Below, piece by piece: positions 54,476-64,000 of a DNA stretch of 64,000 nucleotides (position 1 is its first letter; every line of letters starts with the position of its first letter). The stretch is from contig NZ_BQXQ01000013.1 in assembly GCF_030159055.1 (NCBI RefSeq), forward strand, positions 54,033 to 118,032, written 5' to 3'. A program made the translations under genes and the position numbers. The notes under the pieces are model-generated. The model did no database searches and was not told the DNA's origin. It worked only from the letters and a program-made list of their open reading frames with translations. Source of the DNA: Acidovorax sp. SUPP3334 (lineage in GTDB: Bacteria > Pseudomonadota > Gammaproteobacteria > Burkholderiales > Burkholderiaceae_C).

Positions 54476-55414
54476 ATGACAACGCCTTCCATCCCCACGC
54501 CTCCCGATGCCGCGCAACTGGCGGCTGCCTCGGTGGCGCCCGTCGCATCCAGTGCCGGTGCGGTGCGCACGCCCTGGCGCGAGTTCTGGCGCAAATTCAA
54601 GAAGCAGCATGTCGCGATGGTGGCCCTGGCTTTCGTGCTGCTGCTGGTGCTGGTGGCCGTGCTGGCGCCGGTGCTCGTGCCCTACGACGCCGAAGGTTTC
54701 TTCGACTACGAGCGGCTGAACGAGCTGCCGTCCGCCGTCCACTGGTTCGGAGTCGATCCGCTCGGCCGTGACATCTTCAGCCGCATCCTGATGGGCGCGC
54801 GCATCTCGCTGGCCGCAGGTTTCCTGTCGGTGCTCATCGGCTGCCTGATCGGCACGGCCCTCGGCCTGCTGGCGGGCTATTACGAAGGCTGGTGGGGCCG
54901 CATCGTCATGCGTATTTCGGACGTGCTGTTCGCCTTTCCCGGCATCTTGCTGGCGCTCGGTGTGGTGGCCATCCTGGGCAGCAACATGACCAATGTGATC
55001 GTCGCCGTGTCGGTGTTCAGCGTGCCGGCCTTCGCACGGCTGGTGCGCGGCAACACGCTGGTGCTCAAGCAGATGACCTACATCGAATCCGCGCGCAGCA
55101 TCGGTGCCTCGGACTGGACCATCATCGTGCGCCACATTCTGCCGGGCACGATCTCGTCGATCGTCGTGTACTTCACGATGCGCGTGGGCACGTCGATCAT
55201 CACGGCGGCCAGTCTTTCGTTCCTCGGCATGGGGGCGCAGCCTCCCACACCGGAGTGGGGCGCGATGCTGAACGAGGCACGGGCCGACATGGTCAACGCA
55301 CCGCACGTGGCGCTGTTCCCGAGCCTGGCGATCTTCTTGACCGTGCTGGCGTTCAACCTGCTGGGCGATGGCCTGCGCGACGCCCTCGACCCCAAGATCG
55401 ACCGGCAATCATGA
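54476..55414 (+). CDS. gsiD: Glutathione/peptide ABC importer permease GsiD
   Basis: 312 residues of the DppC/OppC type. A cytoplasmic N-terminal segment ([20 protein letters not shown]) leads into TM1, followed by the typical NTERMINAL-loop motif [20 protein letters not shown], then EAA-loop residues [20 protein letters not shown] and the C-terminal [20 protein letters not shown]. Its stop overlaps the start of the DmpA-type gene (ATGA at 55411), so transport and hydrolysis genes are translationally coupled. Confidence 0.94.
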   Translation: MTTPSIPTPPDAAQLAAASVAPVASSAGAVRTPWREFWRKFKKQHVAMVALAFVLLLVLVAVLAPVLVPYDAEGFFDYERLNELPSAVHWFGVDPLGRDIFSRILMGARISLAAGFLSVLIGCLIGTALGLLAGYYEGWWGRIVMRISDVLFAFPGILLALGVVAILGSNMTNVIVAVSVFSVPAFARLVRGNTLVLKQMTYIESARSIGASDWTIIVRHILPGTISSIVVYFTMRVGTSIITAASLSFLGMGAQPPTPEWGAMLNEARADMVNAPHVALFPSLAIFLTVLAFNLLGDGLRDALDPKIDRQS

Positions 55415-56517
55415 GGCCCTCCGCGATGGCCGCGAGGGCCGAGGTTGCAGCCCTTGCGCCACCGCGCATCGGCAACCTGCTGGCAGGGCCGCTCGACGCC
55501 ATCACCGATGTGGCGGGCGTGACGGTCGGGCACGCCACGCGCAGTGAGGGACCGGTGCAGACCGGCGTCACCGTGATTCACCCGCACGGGTTGGACCCAT
55601 TCCGCCACAAGGTGCCTGCGGGCATGGCGGTGATCAACGGCTTCGGCAAAAGCGTGGGGCTGGTGCAGCTGGCTGAACTGGGACAACTCGAAACGCCCAT
55701 TGCGCTGACCAATACGTTTTCCGTCGGCGCCATGGCGCAAGCGCAGATCCGCCAATGCATAGCCGCCAACCCCGAAACGGGCCGGGCGCAGCCTACGGTC
55801 AATCCGCTGGTGCTGGAGTGCAATGACGGGTTCTTGAACGACATCCAGCGCATGGCCGTGGGTGAGAACGACTATCTGCAGGCCTGCGGCGATGCCGGGC
55901 CGTGCTTTGCGCAGGGATCTGTGGGCGCGGGGCGAGGCATGTCGAGCTTTCAGCTCAAGGGCGGAATCGGCACTGCGTCGCGCCGGGTGCAGCTGCGCCA
56001 CGGTGGAACCTGCACGGTGGGCGCGATGGTGCTTGCCAACTATGGTCTGCTCCCGCACCTGGTATGGGGCGGGGCCGCCATCGGCGCCGATGTCGCTACC
56101 TTGCTCGACGATATCTCGCGCGCGCAATCGGCGGAAACCGAGCGGGGTTCGATCATCATGGTGCTGGCCACCGATGCACCGCTGGATGCGCGCCAACTCG
56201 ATCGCCTGGCCTTGCGGGCGGGGGCAGGCCTGGCACGCACCGGCTCGGTCTATGGCCATGGCAGCGGCGACATCGCCCTGGCGTTTTCCACCGCCTACAC
56301 CTTGCCCCATCTGGCGGAGCAGCCCATGCCCGCCGTGCCGATGCTGCACGAAACGCTGTTGGATGGCCTGTTCCAGGCCGCGGCAGACGGCGTGGAGCAA
56401 GCCATCGTCCATGCCCTCTGGCATGCCGCGCCGGTCATTGGCCGGGACGGACACCACCGCCATGCACTGCGCGATTTGCTGCCCCGGCTGCCGATTCTTT
56501 CAAAGACTGCACCATGA
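55411..56517 (+). CDS. P1-family (DmpA-type) aminopeptidase
   Basis: 368 residues of the DmpA/BapA family, self-cleaving N-terminal-nucleophile-like peptidases. Landmarks are [82 protein letters not shown], and the autoproteolysis site [16 protein letters not shown] with Ser247 as the future nucleophile. Relatives release D- or beta-amino acids or L-residues from small peptides. Cytoplasmic as no leader is visible. Coupled to genes on both sides by ATGA. Confidence 0.9.
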   Translation: MRPSAMAARAEVAALAPPRIGNLLAGPLDAITDVAGVTVGHATRSEGPVQTGVTVIHPHGLDPFRHKVPAGMAVINGFGKSVGLVQLAELGQLETPIALTNTFSVGAMAQAQIRQCIAANPETGRAQPTVNPLVLECNDGFLNDIQRMAVGENDYLQACGDAGPCFAQGSVGAGRGMSSFQLKGGIGTASRRVQLRHGGTCTVGAMVLANYGLLPHLVWGGAAIGADVATLLDDISRAQSAETERGSIIMVLATDAPLDARQLDRLALRAGAGLARTGSVYGHGSGDIALAFSTAYTLPHLAEQPMPAVPMLHETLLDGLFQAAADGVEQAIVHALWHAAPVIGRDGHHRHALRDLLPRLPILSKTAP

Positions 56518-57332
56518 AAATTCTCATCTCCGTCGACATCGAGGGCGTGGCAGGGGTCTACCACCCTGAGCAGGTGCGCCCCGGCAATCCTGAATACGAG
56601 CGGGCGCGGCGCCTCATGGCCGCCGAAGCCAATGCCGCCATCGCAGGGGCCTTCGATGCCGGAGCCGCAGAGGTCTATGTGAACGATTCACACGGCGGCT
56701 TCAGGAACATGCCGCCCGATCTGCTCGATGAGCGGGCGCAGGCGATTCAGGGCAAGCCCCGTTATCTGAGCATGGTGGCGGGGGTGGAACTGGGTGTGGA
56801 CGGCGTCTGCCTCATCGGCTATCACTCGCGGGCGCAGGGGCGTGGAATCCTGGCCCACACCATCAACAGCTTCGCTTTCGCGCGTGTCGCCTTCAACGGC
56901 CAGGAACTGGGCGAAGCCGGTATCTATGGCGCACTGGCCGGTGCGTATGGTGCGCCAGTCATCATGGGTTCGGGCGATGATGTTTTCATCGCCGAAACGC
57001 AGCCGCTCTTTCCCTGGGCCCGGTTCGTCCAAACCAAGCGGGCTACCGGGCACACGAGCGGTATCAGTCTTTCGCCCGCACAGGCTTGCGCTGCCATCCG
57101 GGCTGGCGTGGCCGGCGCGGTGCAGGTGCGTGCAGGGGTGGAACCCTTTCGCATCAGTGGACCGGTGGTGGTGGATGTACAGGCGCAGACGCCAGCTTTG
57201 GCCGACCTGTTCTGCCAATGGCCGACGCTGCAGCGCATCGCGTCCGATGCGGTGCGCTTTCAGGCGCCGGACACGGAGTCGGCCGTTCGCATGGTCAATT
57301 GCCTGTCGGCCATGTCGAGCATGCTTCGATGA
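56514..57332 (+). CDS. dppA: D-aminopeptidase DppA (M55 family)
   Basis: 272 residues of a zinc peptidase. It starts ILISVDIEGVAGVYHPEQVR (metal-binding Asp and Glu), followed by EVYVNDSHGGFRNMPPDLL (His and Asp), GVCLIGYHSRAQGRGILAHT (His), NGQELGEAGIYGALAGAYGA (Glu) and FVQTKRATGHTSGISLSP. In Bacillus DppA removes N-terminal D-Ala from peptides. Here it lies between two peptidase/racemase genes with four-base overlaps on both sides, pointing to D-residue peptides as the imported substrate. Confidence 0.93.
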   Translation: MKILISVDIEGVAGVYHPEQVRPGNPEYERARRLMAAEANAAIAGAFDAGAAEVYVNDSHGGFRNMPPDLLDERAQAIQGKPRYLSMVAGVELGVDGVCLIGYHSRAQGRGILAHTINSFAFARVAFNGQELGEAGIYGALAGAYGAPVIMGSGDDVFIAETQPLFPWARFVQTKRATGHTSGISLSPAQACAAIRAGVAGAVQVRAGVEPFRISGPVVVDVQAQTPALADLFCQWPTLQRIASDAVRFQAPDTESAVRMVNCLSAMSSMLR

Positions 57333-58093
57333 TTACAGAATCGCAGACGCTGCGTGGGCCTGCCAAGGTGGGCATTCTGGCCGGCATGGGGCCGGCGGCT
57401 GGGGTGGACTTCGCACGTCTTTTTCTGAAGGCATCCGAACGCTGGCTGCAAGCGCATGGCCTCACGGTGCAAGACCAGGCATTTCCCGAACACTGGATGG
57501 CGCAGGTGCCGGTGGCCGACCGATCGCGTGCTTTGAGCGATGCGCAAGCGCCTCAGCCGCTGGATGAGATGGCGCGGGTGCTGGAGCAGCTATCGGCGGT
57601 CGGGGCCAAGGCTGTGGCCATCGCTTGCAACACCGCCCATGCATGGCATGGCGCATTGCAGGAACGGGTGCCCGCGGTGGACTTGCTGCACATCGCCCGC
57701 GAGACGGCGGTCGAATTGAAGCGCCGCGGCATGGACAGGGCGGCGCTGCTGGCCACGCAAGGCACCTATGGCATGGGCCTCTATGACGCCGTCCTGGCGC
57801 AGGAAGGCATCGACTGCGTGGTTCCCACCCCAGCGGAGCGCGAAATACTCATGCAGGGCATCTATCAGGGCGTCAAGGCCGGCGACATGGCTTTGGCCCA
57901 GGAATGCTTCACGCGCGTGGGCCGTGCCCTGCGCGAGCGCCACGGCGAAATTGCACTGGTCATGGCCTGTACTGAAATACCGTTGGCTCTGCCGCAGGCG
58001 CCTGAAGCCGAGGCATGGACGTTGATCGATCCTTCTGAAATTTTGGCCATGGCGTTGGCTCGCAGGGCTTACGAAAGTCCAGCGGCACACTGA
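57329..58093 (+). CDS. Aspartate/glutamate racemase family protein
   Basis: 254 residues. The cofactor-independent racemase pattern has two Cys: AVAIACNTAHAWHGALQ (Cys at about residue 94) and ALVMACTEIPLALPQ (Cys at about residue 214), with KVGILAGMGPAAGVDFARLF at the start. It converts L- and D-Asp (or Glu). As last gene of the operon, overlapping dppA by ATGA, it could return released D-Asp or D-Glu to L-metabolism. Glutamate racemase for peptidoglycan synthesis is less likely given the context. Confidence 0.9.
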   Translation: MITESQTLRGPAKVGILAGMGPAAGVDFARLFLKASERWLQAHGLTVQDQAFPEHWMAQVPVADRSRALSDAQAPQPLDEMARVLEQLSAVGAKAVAIACNTAHAWHGALQERVPAVDLLHIARETAVELKRRGMDRAALLATQGTYGMGLYDAVLAQEGIDCVVPTPAEREILMQGIYQGVKAGDMALAQECFTRVGRALRERHGEIALVMACTEIPLALPQAPEAEAWTLIDPSEILAMALARRAYESPAAH

Positions 58094-58153
58094 TCCGCCA
58101 GGCTTGGCGGTGCGAAGCAGCGCTGGGGCGTGGAGTCTGGCCACAATAGCGGC

Positions 58154-60124
58154 ATGTCCGATGTGCACTCTCCCGAACTGCTCGCGCAGGTGGCCGCATT
58201 GCCGCCCCTGCCGGGTGTCTACCGTTACTTCGACGCGCAAGGTGCTTTGCTCTATGTGGGTAAGGCACGAAACCTCAAGAAGCGCGTCTCCAGCTATTTC
58301 ACGAAGACCCATGGCGGTACGCGAATTGGCCACATGGTGGGCAAGATCGTCCGCCTGGAAACCACCGTGGTGCGCTCCGAGGCTGAAGCGTTGTTGCTGG
58401 AAAACAACCTCATCAAGTCGCTGAACCCGAAGTACAACATCCTGTTTCGGGACGACAAGAGCTACCCCTATCTCAAAATCACCGGGGTAGCGGCAAAGGA
58501 TGGCATGGGCGAAGTGCCGGGCCAGCTTTTTCCCCGCATGGCGTATTACCGCGGTGCCATCGACAAGCGCCACCGCTACTTCGGGCCTTATCCGGGGGCC
58601 TGGGCCGTGAAGGAAACCATTCTTTTGCTGCAGAAAGTCTTCCGCCTGCGCACTTGCGAAGACACGGTGTTTTCCAACCGCACCCGCCCGTGTCTGCTGT
58701 ATCAGATCAAGCGTTGCACAGGGCCGTGCGTCGATCTGATTTCGCCCCAGGCCTATGCCAGCGACGTCGCGCATGCCGAGGCGATGCTGCGTGGCGAGAC
58801 GCAGGAACTGCTGAAGGCCATGGAGGCCCGCATGATGGAGCATTCCGGCCGGCTGGAATTCGAGCAGGCGGCAGACGTGCGCAACCAGATCACGGCGCTG
58901 TCGCGTGTGCTGCATCAGCAAGCCATCGAAACCGTGTCCGACAAGGACGTGGACATTCTGGCGGTGAAGGTGCTGGGAGGGCGCGCTTGCGTGAATCTGG
59001 CGATGGTGCGGGGTGGCCGCCACCTGGGCGACCGTGCCTATTTTCCGATGCACGTGGAGGATGCCGCAGCCGTCTTCCAGGCTGAAGAAGTGGCGGAAGA
59101 GGCCGGAACCCCGCAGGCTCACCCCGCTCCGGCACGTTCCATCGAGGCGCAGGTGCTGGAGGCTTTCATCGCCCAGCACTACATCGGCGTGCCAGTGCCC
59201 CCCGCGCTGATCGTCAGTGAACCCGTGGATCGCGCACTGATCGAGGCGCTGTCGCAGCAGGCGGGCCTGCGCATCACTGCGGTGCATCAGCCCCGCGAGC
59301 AGCGCCGCGCGTGGCTGGACATGGCGCAGAAAAACGCGGACATCCAGCTTGCGCGCTTGCTGGCCGAAGAGGGCTCGCAGCAGGCGCGAACCCGGGCGCT
59401 CGCCGAAGCGCTCGACCTGGGCGAAGAAGAACTCGACACCCTCACGATCGAATGCTTCGACATCTCGCACACGGCGGGAGAATCGACGCAGGCGTCCTGC
59501 GTCGTGTTTCATCACCACAAGATGCAAAGCAGTGAATACCGCCGCTTCAAGATCGAAGGCATTACTGGGGGCGACGACTACGCGGCCATGCGCCAGGTGC
59601 TGATGCGCCGCTACAGCAAGGTGGCAGAGGCGCAGCGCGAAGCGGGAGGGGCCGAGCCCGCGCCGGGCCATGCCCGTCTGCCCGACCTGGTGCTGGTGGA
59701 CGGTGGCAAGGGCCAGGTGAGCATGGCGCGCGAAGTCTTCACTGAACTGGGCTTGGACCTGAGCCGCATCGTCGGTGTCGAGAAGGGCGAGGGCCGAAAG
59801 GTGGGCCTGGAAGAGTTGGTGTTTGCCGACGGGCGTGAAAAGGTTTATTTGGGCCGGGATTCGGCCGCGCTGATGCTGGTTGCGCAGATCCGCGATGAGG
59901 CCCATCGGTTCGCGATCACCGGCATGCGAGCGGCCCGTGCCAAAGTCCGAGTCGGAGGAGGCCAGCTTGAGGAGGTTCCTGGCGTGGGGCCGAAAAAGCG
60001 GGCAAGGCTGCTGCAGCGCTTTGGCGGGGTTCGCGGGGTGGCTGCGGCCAGCGTCGAGGACTTGATGACGGTCGAAGGCATCTCGCGCGATCTCGCGGAA
60101 GAGATATACCGCGCGCTTCGCTGA
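58154..60124 (+). CDS. uvrC: Excinuclease ABC subunit UvrC
   Basis: Makes both incisions in nucleotide excision repair. 656 residues from ATG 58154. Order: GIY-YIG nuclease ([30 protein letters not shown]), a Cys-rich region ([30 protein letters not shown]), UVR domain ([20 protein letters not shown]), RNase H-like nuclease ([50 protein letters not shown]) and C-terminal tandem helix-hairpin-helix ([31 protein letters not shown]). A start 24 bases upstream is less like the family. Confidence 0.96.
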   Translation: MSDVHSPELLAQVAALPPLPGVYRYFDAQGALLYVGKARNLKKRVSSYFTKTHGGTRIGHMVGKIVRLETTVVRSEAEALLLENNLIKSLNPKYNILFRDDKSYPYLKITGVAAKDGMGEVPGQLFPRMAYYRGAIDKRHRYFGPYPGAWAVKETILLLQKVFRLRTCEDTVFSNRTRPCLLYQIKRCTGPCVDLISPQAYASDVAHAEAMLRGETQELLKAMEARMMEHSGRLEFEQAADVRNQITALSRVLHQQAIETVSDKDVDILAVKVLGGRACVNLAMVRGGRHLGDRAYFPMHVEDAAAVFQAEEVAEEAGTPQAHPAPARSIEAQVLEAFIAQHYIGVPVPPALIVSEPVDRALIEALSQQAGLRITAVHQPREQRRAWLDMAQKNADIQLARLLAEEGSQQARTRALAEALDLGEEELDTLTIECFDISHTAGESTQASCVVFHHHKMQSSEYRRFKIEGITGGDDYAAMRQVLMRRYSKVAEAQREAGGAEPAPGHARLPDLVLVDGGKGQVSMAREVFTELGLDLSRIVGVEKGEGRKVGLEELVFADGREKVYLGRDSAALMLVAQIRDEAHRFAITGMRAARAKVRVGGGQLEEVPGVGPKKRARLLQRFGGVRGVAAASVEDLMTVEGISRDLAEEIYRALR

Positions 60125-60187
60125 AGCGTACGGATCAAATGGCCCGCTTCGGCCATGCGCCTTGAATGGGCATGACACAATCGCCGC

Positions 60188-60757
60188 ATGTTCCTGACCA
60201 TCCCCACCATCATGACCTGGACGCGCATCGTCGCGATACCTTTGATCGTGGGGGTGTTCTACGCACCGCTGGACCCAGCCACTCGCAATCTCATCGCCAC
60301 GGTGATGTTCGTCATCTTCGCAGCGACGGATTGGCTCGATGGCTACTTGGCGCGAAAGCTCAATCAGACCTCTTCGTTCGGCGCCTTCCTGGACCCGGTC
60401 GCTGACAAGTTTCTGGTGTGTGCGTCACTGCTGGTTCTCGTGCACCTGCAACGTGCCGATGTGTTCGTTGCGATGATCATCATCGGCCGGGAGATCGCCA
60501 TTTCCGCGCTTCGCGAATGGATGGCGCAGATCGGCGCCTCCCGCAGCGTGGCCGTACACATGCTTGGCAAGGTCAAGACCACCGTGCAGATGGTCGCGAT
60601 TCCCTTTCTGCTGTACGACGGCCGACTTTTTGAGGTCATCGACACGGGAGTCTGGGGAACCTGGCTCATCTGGATCGCAGCCGTGTTGACGGTGTGGTCC
60701 ATGGTGTATTACTTGCGCAAAGCGCTGCCCGAGATCCGTGCCAGAGTGAAAAAGTAG
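60188..60757 (+). CDS. pgsA: CDP-diacylglycerol-glycerol-3-phosphate 3-phosphatidyltransferase PgsA
   Basis: 189 residues, an inner-membrane enzyme of phosphatidylglycerol synthesis. It has four to five hydrophobic helices and the CDP-alcohol phosphotransferase motif DWLDGYLARKLNQTSSFGAF followed by LDPVADK (DG-x2-AR-x8-G-x3-D-x3-D). The start FLTIPTIMTWTRIVAIPLIV is typical of the family. The uvrC-pgsA order is conserved in proteobacteria. 63 bp separate the two genes. Confidence 0.95.
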   Translation: MFLTIPTIMTWTRIVAIPLIVGVFYAPLDPATRNLIATVMFVIFAATDWLDGYLARKLNQTSSFGAFLDPVADKFLVCASLLVLVHLQRADVFVAMIIIGREIAISALREWMAQIGASRSVAVHMLGKVKTTVQMVAIPFLLYDGRLFEVIDTGVWGTWLIWIAAVLTVWSMVYYLRKALPEIRARVKK

Positions 60758-61108
60758 ACAGCGCTGAGCACTGCGCAATCGGCGAATCGCAGCAGCACAA
60801 AGAATCTGCTGTCAGCTTGTCAATACGGGATGAGCCTATGGGCGCAACGCCCCAAGAAAAAGGCCTCGCAAGCCCCGGCCCGCCTCGTAAATGCGTCTAG
60901 AATCCGCTGCTACGCTGCCGCAAAACGGCATCCTGTATTGACACCCGGAAAGTCGATGGCTTTAATCTGACACAGCAGAAATCTGCCCCAGTGTCAGCCC
61001 TTCCCCGCCTACCCAATGCCCCACTTCGTCGTGGTCTAGCGTGGCGCGTGTCGAAGGGCCAGATTTGCAAAAGACATTCCATCCAACTCTTATCCCGAGA
61101 GGCTTCTT
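60758..61108. other. hupB upstream region
   Basis: 351 bp without a gene on either strand that I can support. It contains the promoter described at 60938 and a possible second -10 box (TAGAAT near 60896). The leader of about 135 bases before hupB is long for this gene. Confidence 0.4.
60938..60966 (+). promoter_or_regulatory. Sigma-70 promoter of hupB
   Basis: TTGACA at 60938-60943 and TTTAAT at 60961-60966 with a 17-base spacer, 142 bp before the hupB start. Confidence 0.7.
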
Positions 61109-61381
61109 GTGAATAAAACCGAATTGATTGAGCACATTGCTAATAACGCCGACATCTCCAAGGCTGCAGCAGCGCGAGCGCTGGAGTCTACGATCGAGGC
61201 GGTCAAGAAGACCCTCAAGAAGGGCGGTACGGTGTCTCTCGTCGGTTTTGGCACTTTTGCCGTGGGCAAACGCGCTGCGCGTACTGGTCGTAATCCCCGT
61301 ACGGGCGATACGATTAAGATCAAGGCTGCTAAAGTCCCGAAGTTCCGTCCAGGCAAGGCATTGAAGGATGCTCTGAACTGA
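61109..61381 (+). CDS. hupB: DNA-binding protein HU
   Basis: 90 residues starting at GTG 61109 ([20 protein letters not shown] as translated). Landmarks are [39 protein letters not shown] and [11 protein letters not shown]. It is an abundant nucleoid protein that binds and bends DNA without strong sequence preference. The Pro in the NPRTG arm tip, which intercalates into DNA, is present. Followed after 18 bp by tRNA-Val(TAC), perhaps on the same transcript, since no terminator separates them. Confidence 0.97.
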   Translation: MNKTELIEHIANNADISKAAAARALESTIEAVKKTLKKGGTVSLVGFGTFAVGKRAARTGRNPRTGDTIKIKAAKVPKFRPGKALKDALN

Positions 61382-61399
61382 AGGTTCATGTTTAAGGTG

Positions 61400-61475
61400 G
61401 GGTGCTTAGCTCAGTTGGTAGAGCGGCGCCCTTACAAGGCGTAGGTCGGCGGTTCGACCCCGTCAGCACCCACCA
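61400..61475 (+). tRNA. tRNA-Val (TAC)
   Basis: A 76-base cloverleaf. The acceptor arm GGGTGCT pairs with AGCACCC, the anticodon loop CTTACAA carries anticodon TAC, the T arm contains GGTTCGACCCC, and CCA is encoded. Confidence 0.95.
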
Positions 61476-61483
61476 CCGAACAA

Positions 61484-61515
61484 AAAGGCGAACGCGAGTT
61501 CGCCTTTTCTTTTGT
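61484..61515 (+). terminator. Rho-independent terminator after tRNA-Val(TAC)
   Basis: AAAGGCGAAC, GCGA loop, GTTCGCCTTT and a T-rich tail, nine bases past the tRNA end. Confidence 0.88.
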
Positions 61516-61534
61516 CGCCACTGAAAGATTGCAC

Positions 61535-63457
61535 ATGTTCGAATCCATCCGCAAGCACTCCAAGATCGTGATGTTCTTGCTGTTCTTGCTGATCATTCCG
61601 TCTTTTGTCCTTGTCGGCATTGATCGAAGCTACTTCTCGGGCAAGAGCCCTGTGGTTGCACGGGTCGATGGGCATGACATCACGCAGGACGAGTGGGACA
61701 ACGCCCACCGCGTAGAGACGGATCGCATTCGCGCCCGGTCTCCCAATGTGGACGCCAAGCTTCTGGATACGCCCCAGGCACGCTATGCAACGCTGGAGCG
61801 CATGGTTCGAGACCGCGTGTTGCAGACCGCTGCGCAAAAGATGCACCTGATCGCCAGCGATTCGCAATTGGCCCGCACGCTGCAGGACATTCCCGCCATC
61901 GCAAGCCTGAAGCGCCCTGACGGCACCTTGGACGCAGAAGCGTATCGGGCGATCGTTGGTGCACAGGGGCTGACGCCTGAGGCCTTCGAGGCCAATGTTC
62001 GCCGTGATCTGTCCGTCAACCAAGTGATGGCGGGCATCCTGGGATCTTCGTTCAGTAGCAATGCGCAATCCCAGTTGGCACTGGATGCTTTGTACCAGCG
62101 CCGTGAGATTCAAGTGGCGCGTTTCAACGCCGCCGATTTTGCAGCGAAAGTCGCTCCATCGGATGCCGAACTGGGGGCTTACTACACATCGCATGCGGCA
62201 TCGTTTCAGCAGTCCGAGCAGGCGAACATCGAGTATGTCGTGCTGGACATGAATGCGGTTCAGGCTGGCATCGTCGTCAACGATGAAGACTTGCGCACCT
62301 ACTACCAGCAAAACCTGGCACGTTTGGCTGGTAAGGAAGAGCGGCGTGCGAGCCATATCCTGATCAATGCCAGCAAGGATGCCCCGGCAGCAGATCGTGA
62401 AAAAGCCAAGGCCCGTGCCACCGAGTTGCTGGAGCAAGTGCGCAAAGCCCCCAATACCTTCGCTGACGTCGCCAAAAAATACTCCCAGGACACCGGCTCG
62501 GCAACTTCCGGTGGCGACTTGGACTTTTTCGGACGAGGCGCAATGGTGAAGCCGTTCGAAGATGCGGCGTTCTCCATGAAGAAGGGTGAGATCAGCAATG
62601 TCGTGGAATCGGATTTCGGCTATCACATCATTCAACTGACCGATATCAAATCGCCCAAGCAACCTAGCTTCGAGCAATTGCGCCCCACGCTGGAAACGGA
62701 ACTCAAGCAGCAACAGGCACAACGAAAATTCGCCGAGGTCGCGGAAGCATTCACCAATGGCGTTTACGAACAGTCTGACGGGCTTCAGGCCGTGGCGGAC
62801 AAGTTGAAGCTCAAGGTGCAAACTGCCACCGGAGTCACTCGCACCGCCGCTGCGGGTGCCCAGGGGCCGTTGGCCAACCAGCGATTCCTCGAAGCGCTCT
62901 TCACCCCGGATTCGATTGAGCACAAGCGGAACACCGAAGCGATCGAAACTGGTCCCAGTGCTTTGGTTGCCGGGCGCATTACGGCCTATACCCCTGCTCG
63001 CGCATTGCCTCTGCAAGATGTTCGCTCTCGCGTGAAGGATCTTTATGTGGCTGAGAAATCCTCGGAGATGGCTCGCAAGGAAGGCGAAGCCAAGCTCGCT
63101 GCCTGGAAGGCGACGCCTGCATCGGCCGCCGGCCTTTCTCCAGCCGTGACCATTTCGCGTGATCAGCCACAAAATCTGCCCCGTGCCGTTATCGATGCGG
63201 CTTTGCACTCCAGCGTGGATGCACTGCCCGCCTGGGAGGGCGTCAGTCTCGGTGCCCAGGGCTTTGCCGTCATCAAGGTGAACCGATTGATGCCGCGGCC
63301 TGCGCCAGACGAGGCTGCGAATCGCCAACAACATCAGCAGTACGCTCAAGCAGCCAGCGCGGCGGAAGCGCTCGCGTATTACGAGTTGCTGAAGGACCGC
63401 TACAAGGTCCAGTTCAAGGTGCCTCGGCCTGCCGGCGCGCCTGCTTTAGAAAATTGA
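61535..63457 (+). CDS. ppiD: Peptidyl-prolyl isomerase/periplasmic chaperone PpiD
   Basis: 640 residues. One N-terminal membrane anchor (IVMFLLFLLIIPSFVLVGID), a SurA-like chaperone region, and a parvulin domain at about residues 265-365 (ERRASHILINASKDAPAADR, FADVAKKYSQDTGSATSGGD, EDAAFSMKKGEISNVVESDF, GYHIIQL). The C-terminal chaperone part follows. PpiD sits at the SecYEG exit and assists outer-membrane protein folding. In E. coli too ppiD follows hupB, so the neighbourhood is conserved. Start at ATG 61535. Confidence 0.93.
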   Translation: MFESIRKHSKIVMFLLFLLIIPSFVLVGIDRSYFSGKSPVVARVDGHDITQDEWDNAHRVETDRIRARSPNVDAKLLDTPQARYATLERMVRDRVLQTAAQKMHLIASDSQLARTLQDIPAIASLKRPDGTLDAEAYRAIVGAQGLTPEAFEANVRRDLSVNQVMAGILGSSFSSNAQSQLALDALYQRREIQVARFNAADFAAKVAPSDAELGAYYTSHAASFQQSEQANIEYVVLDMNAVQAGIVVNDEDLRTYYQQNLARLAGKEERRASHILINASKDAPAADREKAKARATELLEQVRKAPNTFADVAKKYSQDTGSATSGGDLDFFGRGAMVKPFEDAAFSMKKGEISNVVESDFGYHIIQLTDIKSPKQPSFEQLRPTLETELKQQQAQRKFAEVAEAFTNGVYEQSDGLQAVADKLKLKVQTATGVTRTAAAGAQGPLANQRFLEALFTPDSIEHKRNTEAIETGPSALVAGRITAYTPARALPLQDVRSRVKDLYVAEKSSEMARKEGEAKLAAWKATPASAAGLSPAVTISRDQPQNLPRAVIDAALHSSVDALPAWEGVSLGAQGFAVIKVNRLMPRPAPDEAANRQQHQQYAQAASAAEALAYYELLKDRYKVQFKVPRPAGAPALEN

Positions 63458-63504
63458 CAGGTTCTTAAGAACGCCTCTGATTTGTAGGTATAATTCGAGG
63501 CTAC

Positions 63505-63581
63505 GGTGGCTGTAGCTCAGTTGGTAGAGTCCAGGATTGTGATTCCTGTTGTCGTGGGTTCGAGCCCCATCAGCCACCCCA
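63505..63581 (+). tRNA. tRNA-His (GTG)
   Basis: 77 bases including the extra 5' G typical of tRNA-His. The acceptor arm GGTGGCT pairs with AGCCACC (with C73), the anticodon loop ATTGTGATT contains GTG, the T arm holds GGTTCGAGCCC, and CCA is encoded. A TATAAT box lies at 63489-63494. Confidence 0.95.
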
Positions 63582-63590
63582 AAAAATAAA

Positions 63591-63624
63591 AAGCGCTGCA
63601 ATCGAAAGATTGCAGCGCTTTTTT
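63591..63624 (+). terminator. Rho-independent terminator after tRNA-His
   Basis: A perfect 13-bp stem (63591-63603 with 63608-63620) with a GAAA tetraloop and a T-run, nine bases past the tRNA. Confidence 0.9.
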
Positions 63625-63849
63625 CATTGTGAAGTGTGCTCTTGAGGCAGTTAGTTTCTGCGCTGCATTGCGTCGATGGTCGCCTACAGCCAGGGACGAA
63701 TTGGCTATTCAGAATGGTTTCAATTCTGAAAGGTTAGACATGCATGAAAGCACACGCAAGAAACGGTGTTCGGTGTGGCGGATGGAGCCACTTACACGGT
63801 CGAACTGTGTCTCAGTAAAGCCGGGCGCTATTACTTTTCTCAGATACAG
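63625..63849. other. Gene-free stretch before the IS end
   Basis: About 225 bp. A rightward 74-codon frame (63629-63853) has no recognisable motif and runs to the insertion-sequence end, so it is not called as a gene. Confidence 0.4.
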
Positions 63850-64000
63850 TTAGTGTCCCGTCCCGCTGATACTTGAGCAAAGTCGATGCAGCTTTTCGAG
63901 CATCGAATCCGCGGTGGCGGTCCACCTGAAGGGTTGGCAGTTGGCGTTGTAGGCGGTGACGAAGTGGTCGATGCGTTGGACGAGTTGCTTGACGCTGGTG
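63850..64000 (-). CDS. IS630-type transposase, C-terminal end (partial)
   Basis: Reading leftwards from the window edge, the frame gives VKQLVQRIDHFVTAYNANCQ, then PFRWTATADSMLEKLHRL, and a stop at 63850-63852. This is the usual C-terminus of IS630-type transposases (the helix after the last catalytic Glu, ending in the FxWT and KL pattern). The N-terminal part lies outside the window. The bases TGTCCCG just before the stop may belong to the terminal inverted repeat. Confidence 0.75.
   Translation of the reverse strand, partial: TSVKQLVQRIDHFVTAYNANCQPFRWTATADSMLEKLHRLCSSISGTGH

Noticed and set aside
63454..63494. TTGACA and TATAAT as a promoter pair for tRNA-His
   Set aside because: The spacer is 29 bases, too long for sigma-70. 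Only the TATAAT box was kept.

Overview
The window is high-GC bacterial chromosome with dense bacterial genes on both strands. The contents point to a beta-proteobacterium of the Comamonadaceae, Acidovorax-like. The evidence is EF-P with Arg32 next to its rhamnosyltransferase EarP, several Bug-type tripartite tricarboxylate receptors, a GntR-linked TCA gene cluster, and a short interspersed repeat (ATAGC-N20-GCGCTGG) that I recall as common in this family. The genus is inference.

Region by region. 1-2.0 kb: a DEAD-box helicase cut by the window edge, then yciH and a small DUF3820-type gene. 2.0-5.9 kb: an eroded stretch holding an ArgP-like regulator without its DNA-binding domain, a chimeric LysR scrap, a short-chain dehydrogenase with a lost C-terminus, a metQ with an internal deletion and frameshift, intact serB, and a Bug receptor without a signal peptide. 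6-13.4 kb: mfd, ispDF and the envZ-ompR pair. 13.5-18.0 kb: a 4.5-kb element of filamentous-phage origin, inserted upstream of ompR. It has a repressor, replication protein, ssDNA-binding protein, major coat protein and serine recombinase, but no recognisable adsorption (pIII), pVI or assembly ATPase (pI/Zot) gene. 18.1-23.1 kb: a SIMPL-domain protein, 3-hydroxybutyrate dehydrogenase, an alpha/beta hydrolase, relA and tRNA-Val(GAC).

24-36.6 kb is a TCA-cycle block. sdhC-sdhD-sdhA-sdhB-sdhE-gltA run leftwards. A GntR regulator is divergent from mdh, followed rightwards by a trans-aconitate methyltransferase, a CitE-like lyase, a small secreted protein and acnB. 36.6-37.5 kb is a graveyard of insertion-sequence pieces. 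Then come rimO, a small secreted protein, efp, earP with a LysR gene, and a CoA-transferase/HMG-CoA-lyase-like pair with two Bug receptors.

47.8-58.1 kb is one rightward operon: RpiR-type regulator, isoaspartyl peptidase, a glutathione/peptide ABC importer (gsiABCD), a DmpA-type peptidase, a DppA-type D-aminopeptidase and an Asp/Glu racemase. Four consecutive ATGA overlaps or near overlaps tie the last genes together. It looks made to import and dismantle unusual peptides (beta-linked, D-residue or gamma-glutamyl). 58.1-64 kb holds uvrC, pgsA, hupB, tRNA-Val(TAC), ppiD, tRNA-His(GTG) and the C-terminal end of an IS630-type transposase cut by the window edge.

The most unusual signals are the stripped-down filamentous-phage element and its shared motifs, and the interspersed repeat. 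One repeat copy encodes the signal peptide of the SIMPL protein, and two others lie in frame inside earP in opposite orientations.
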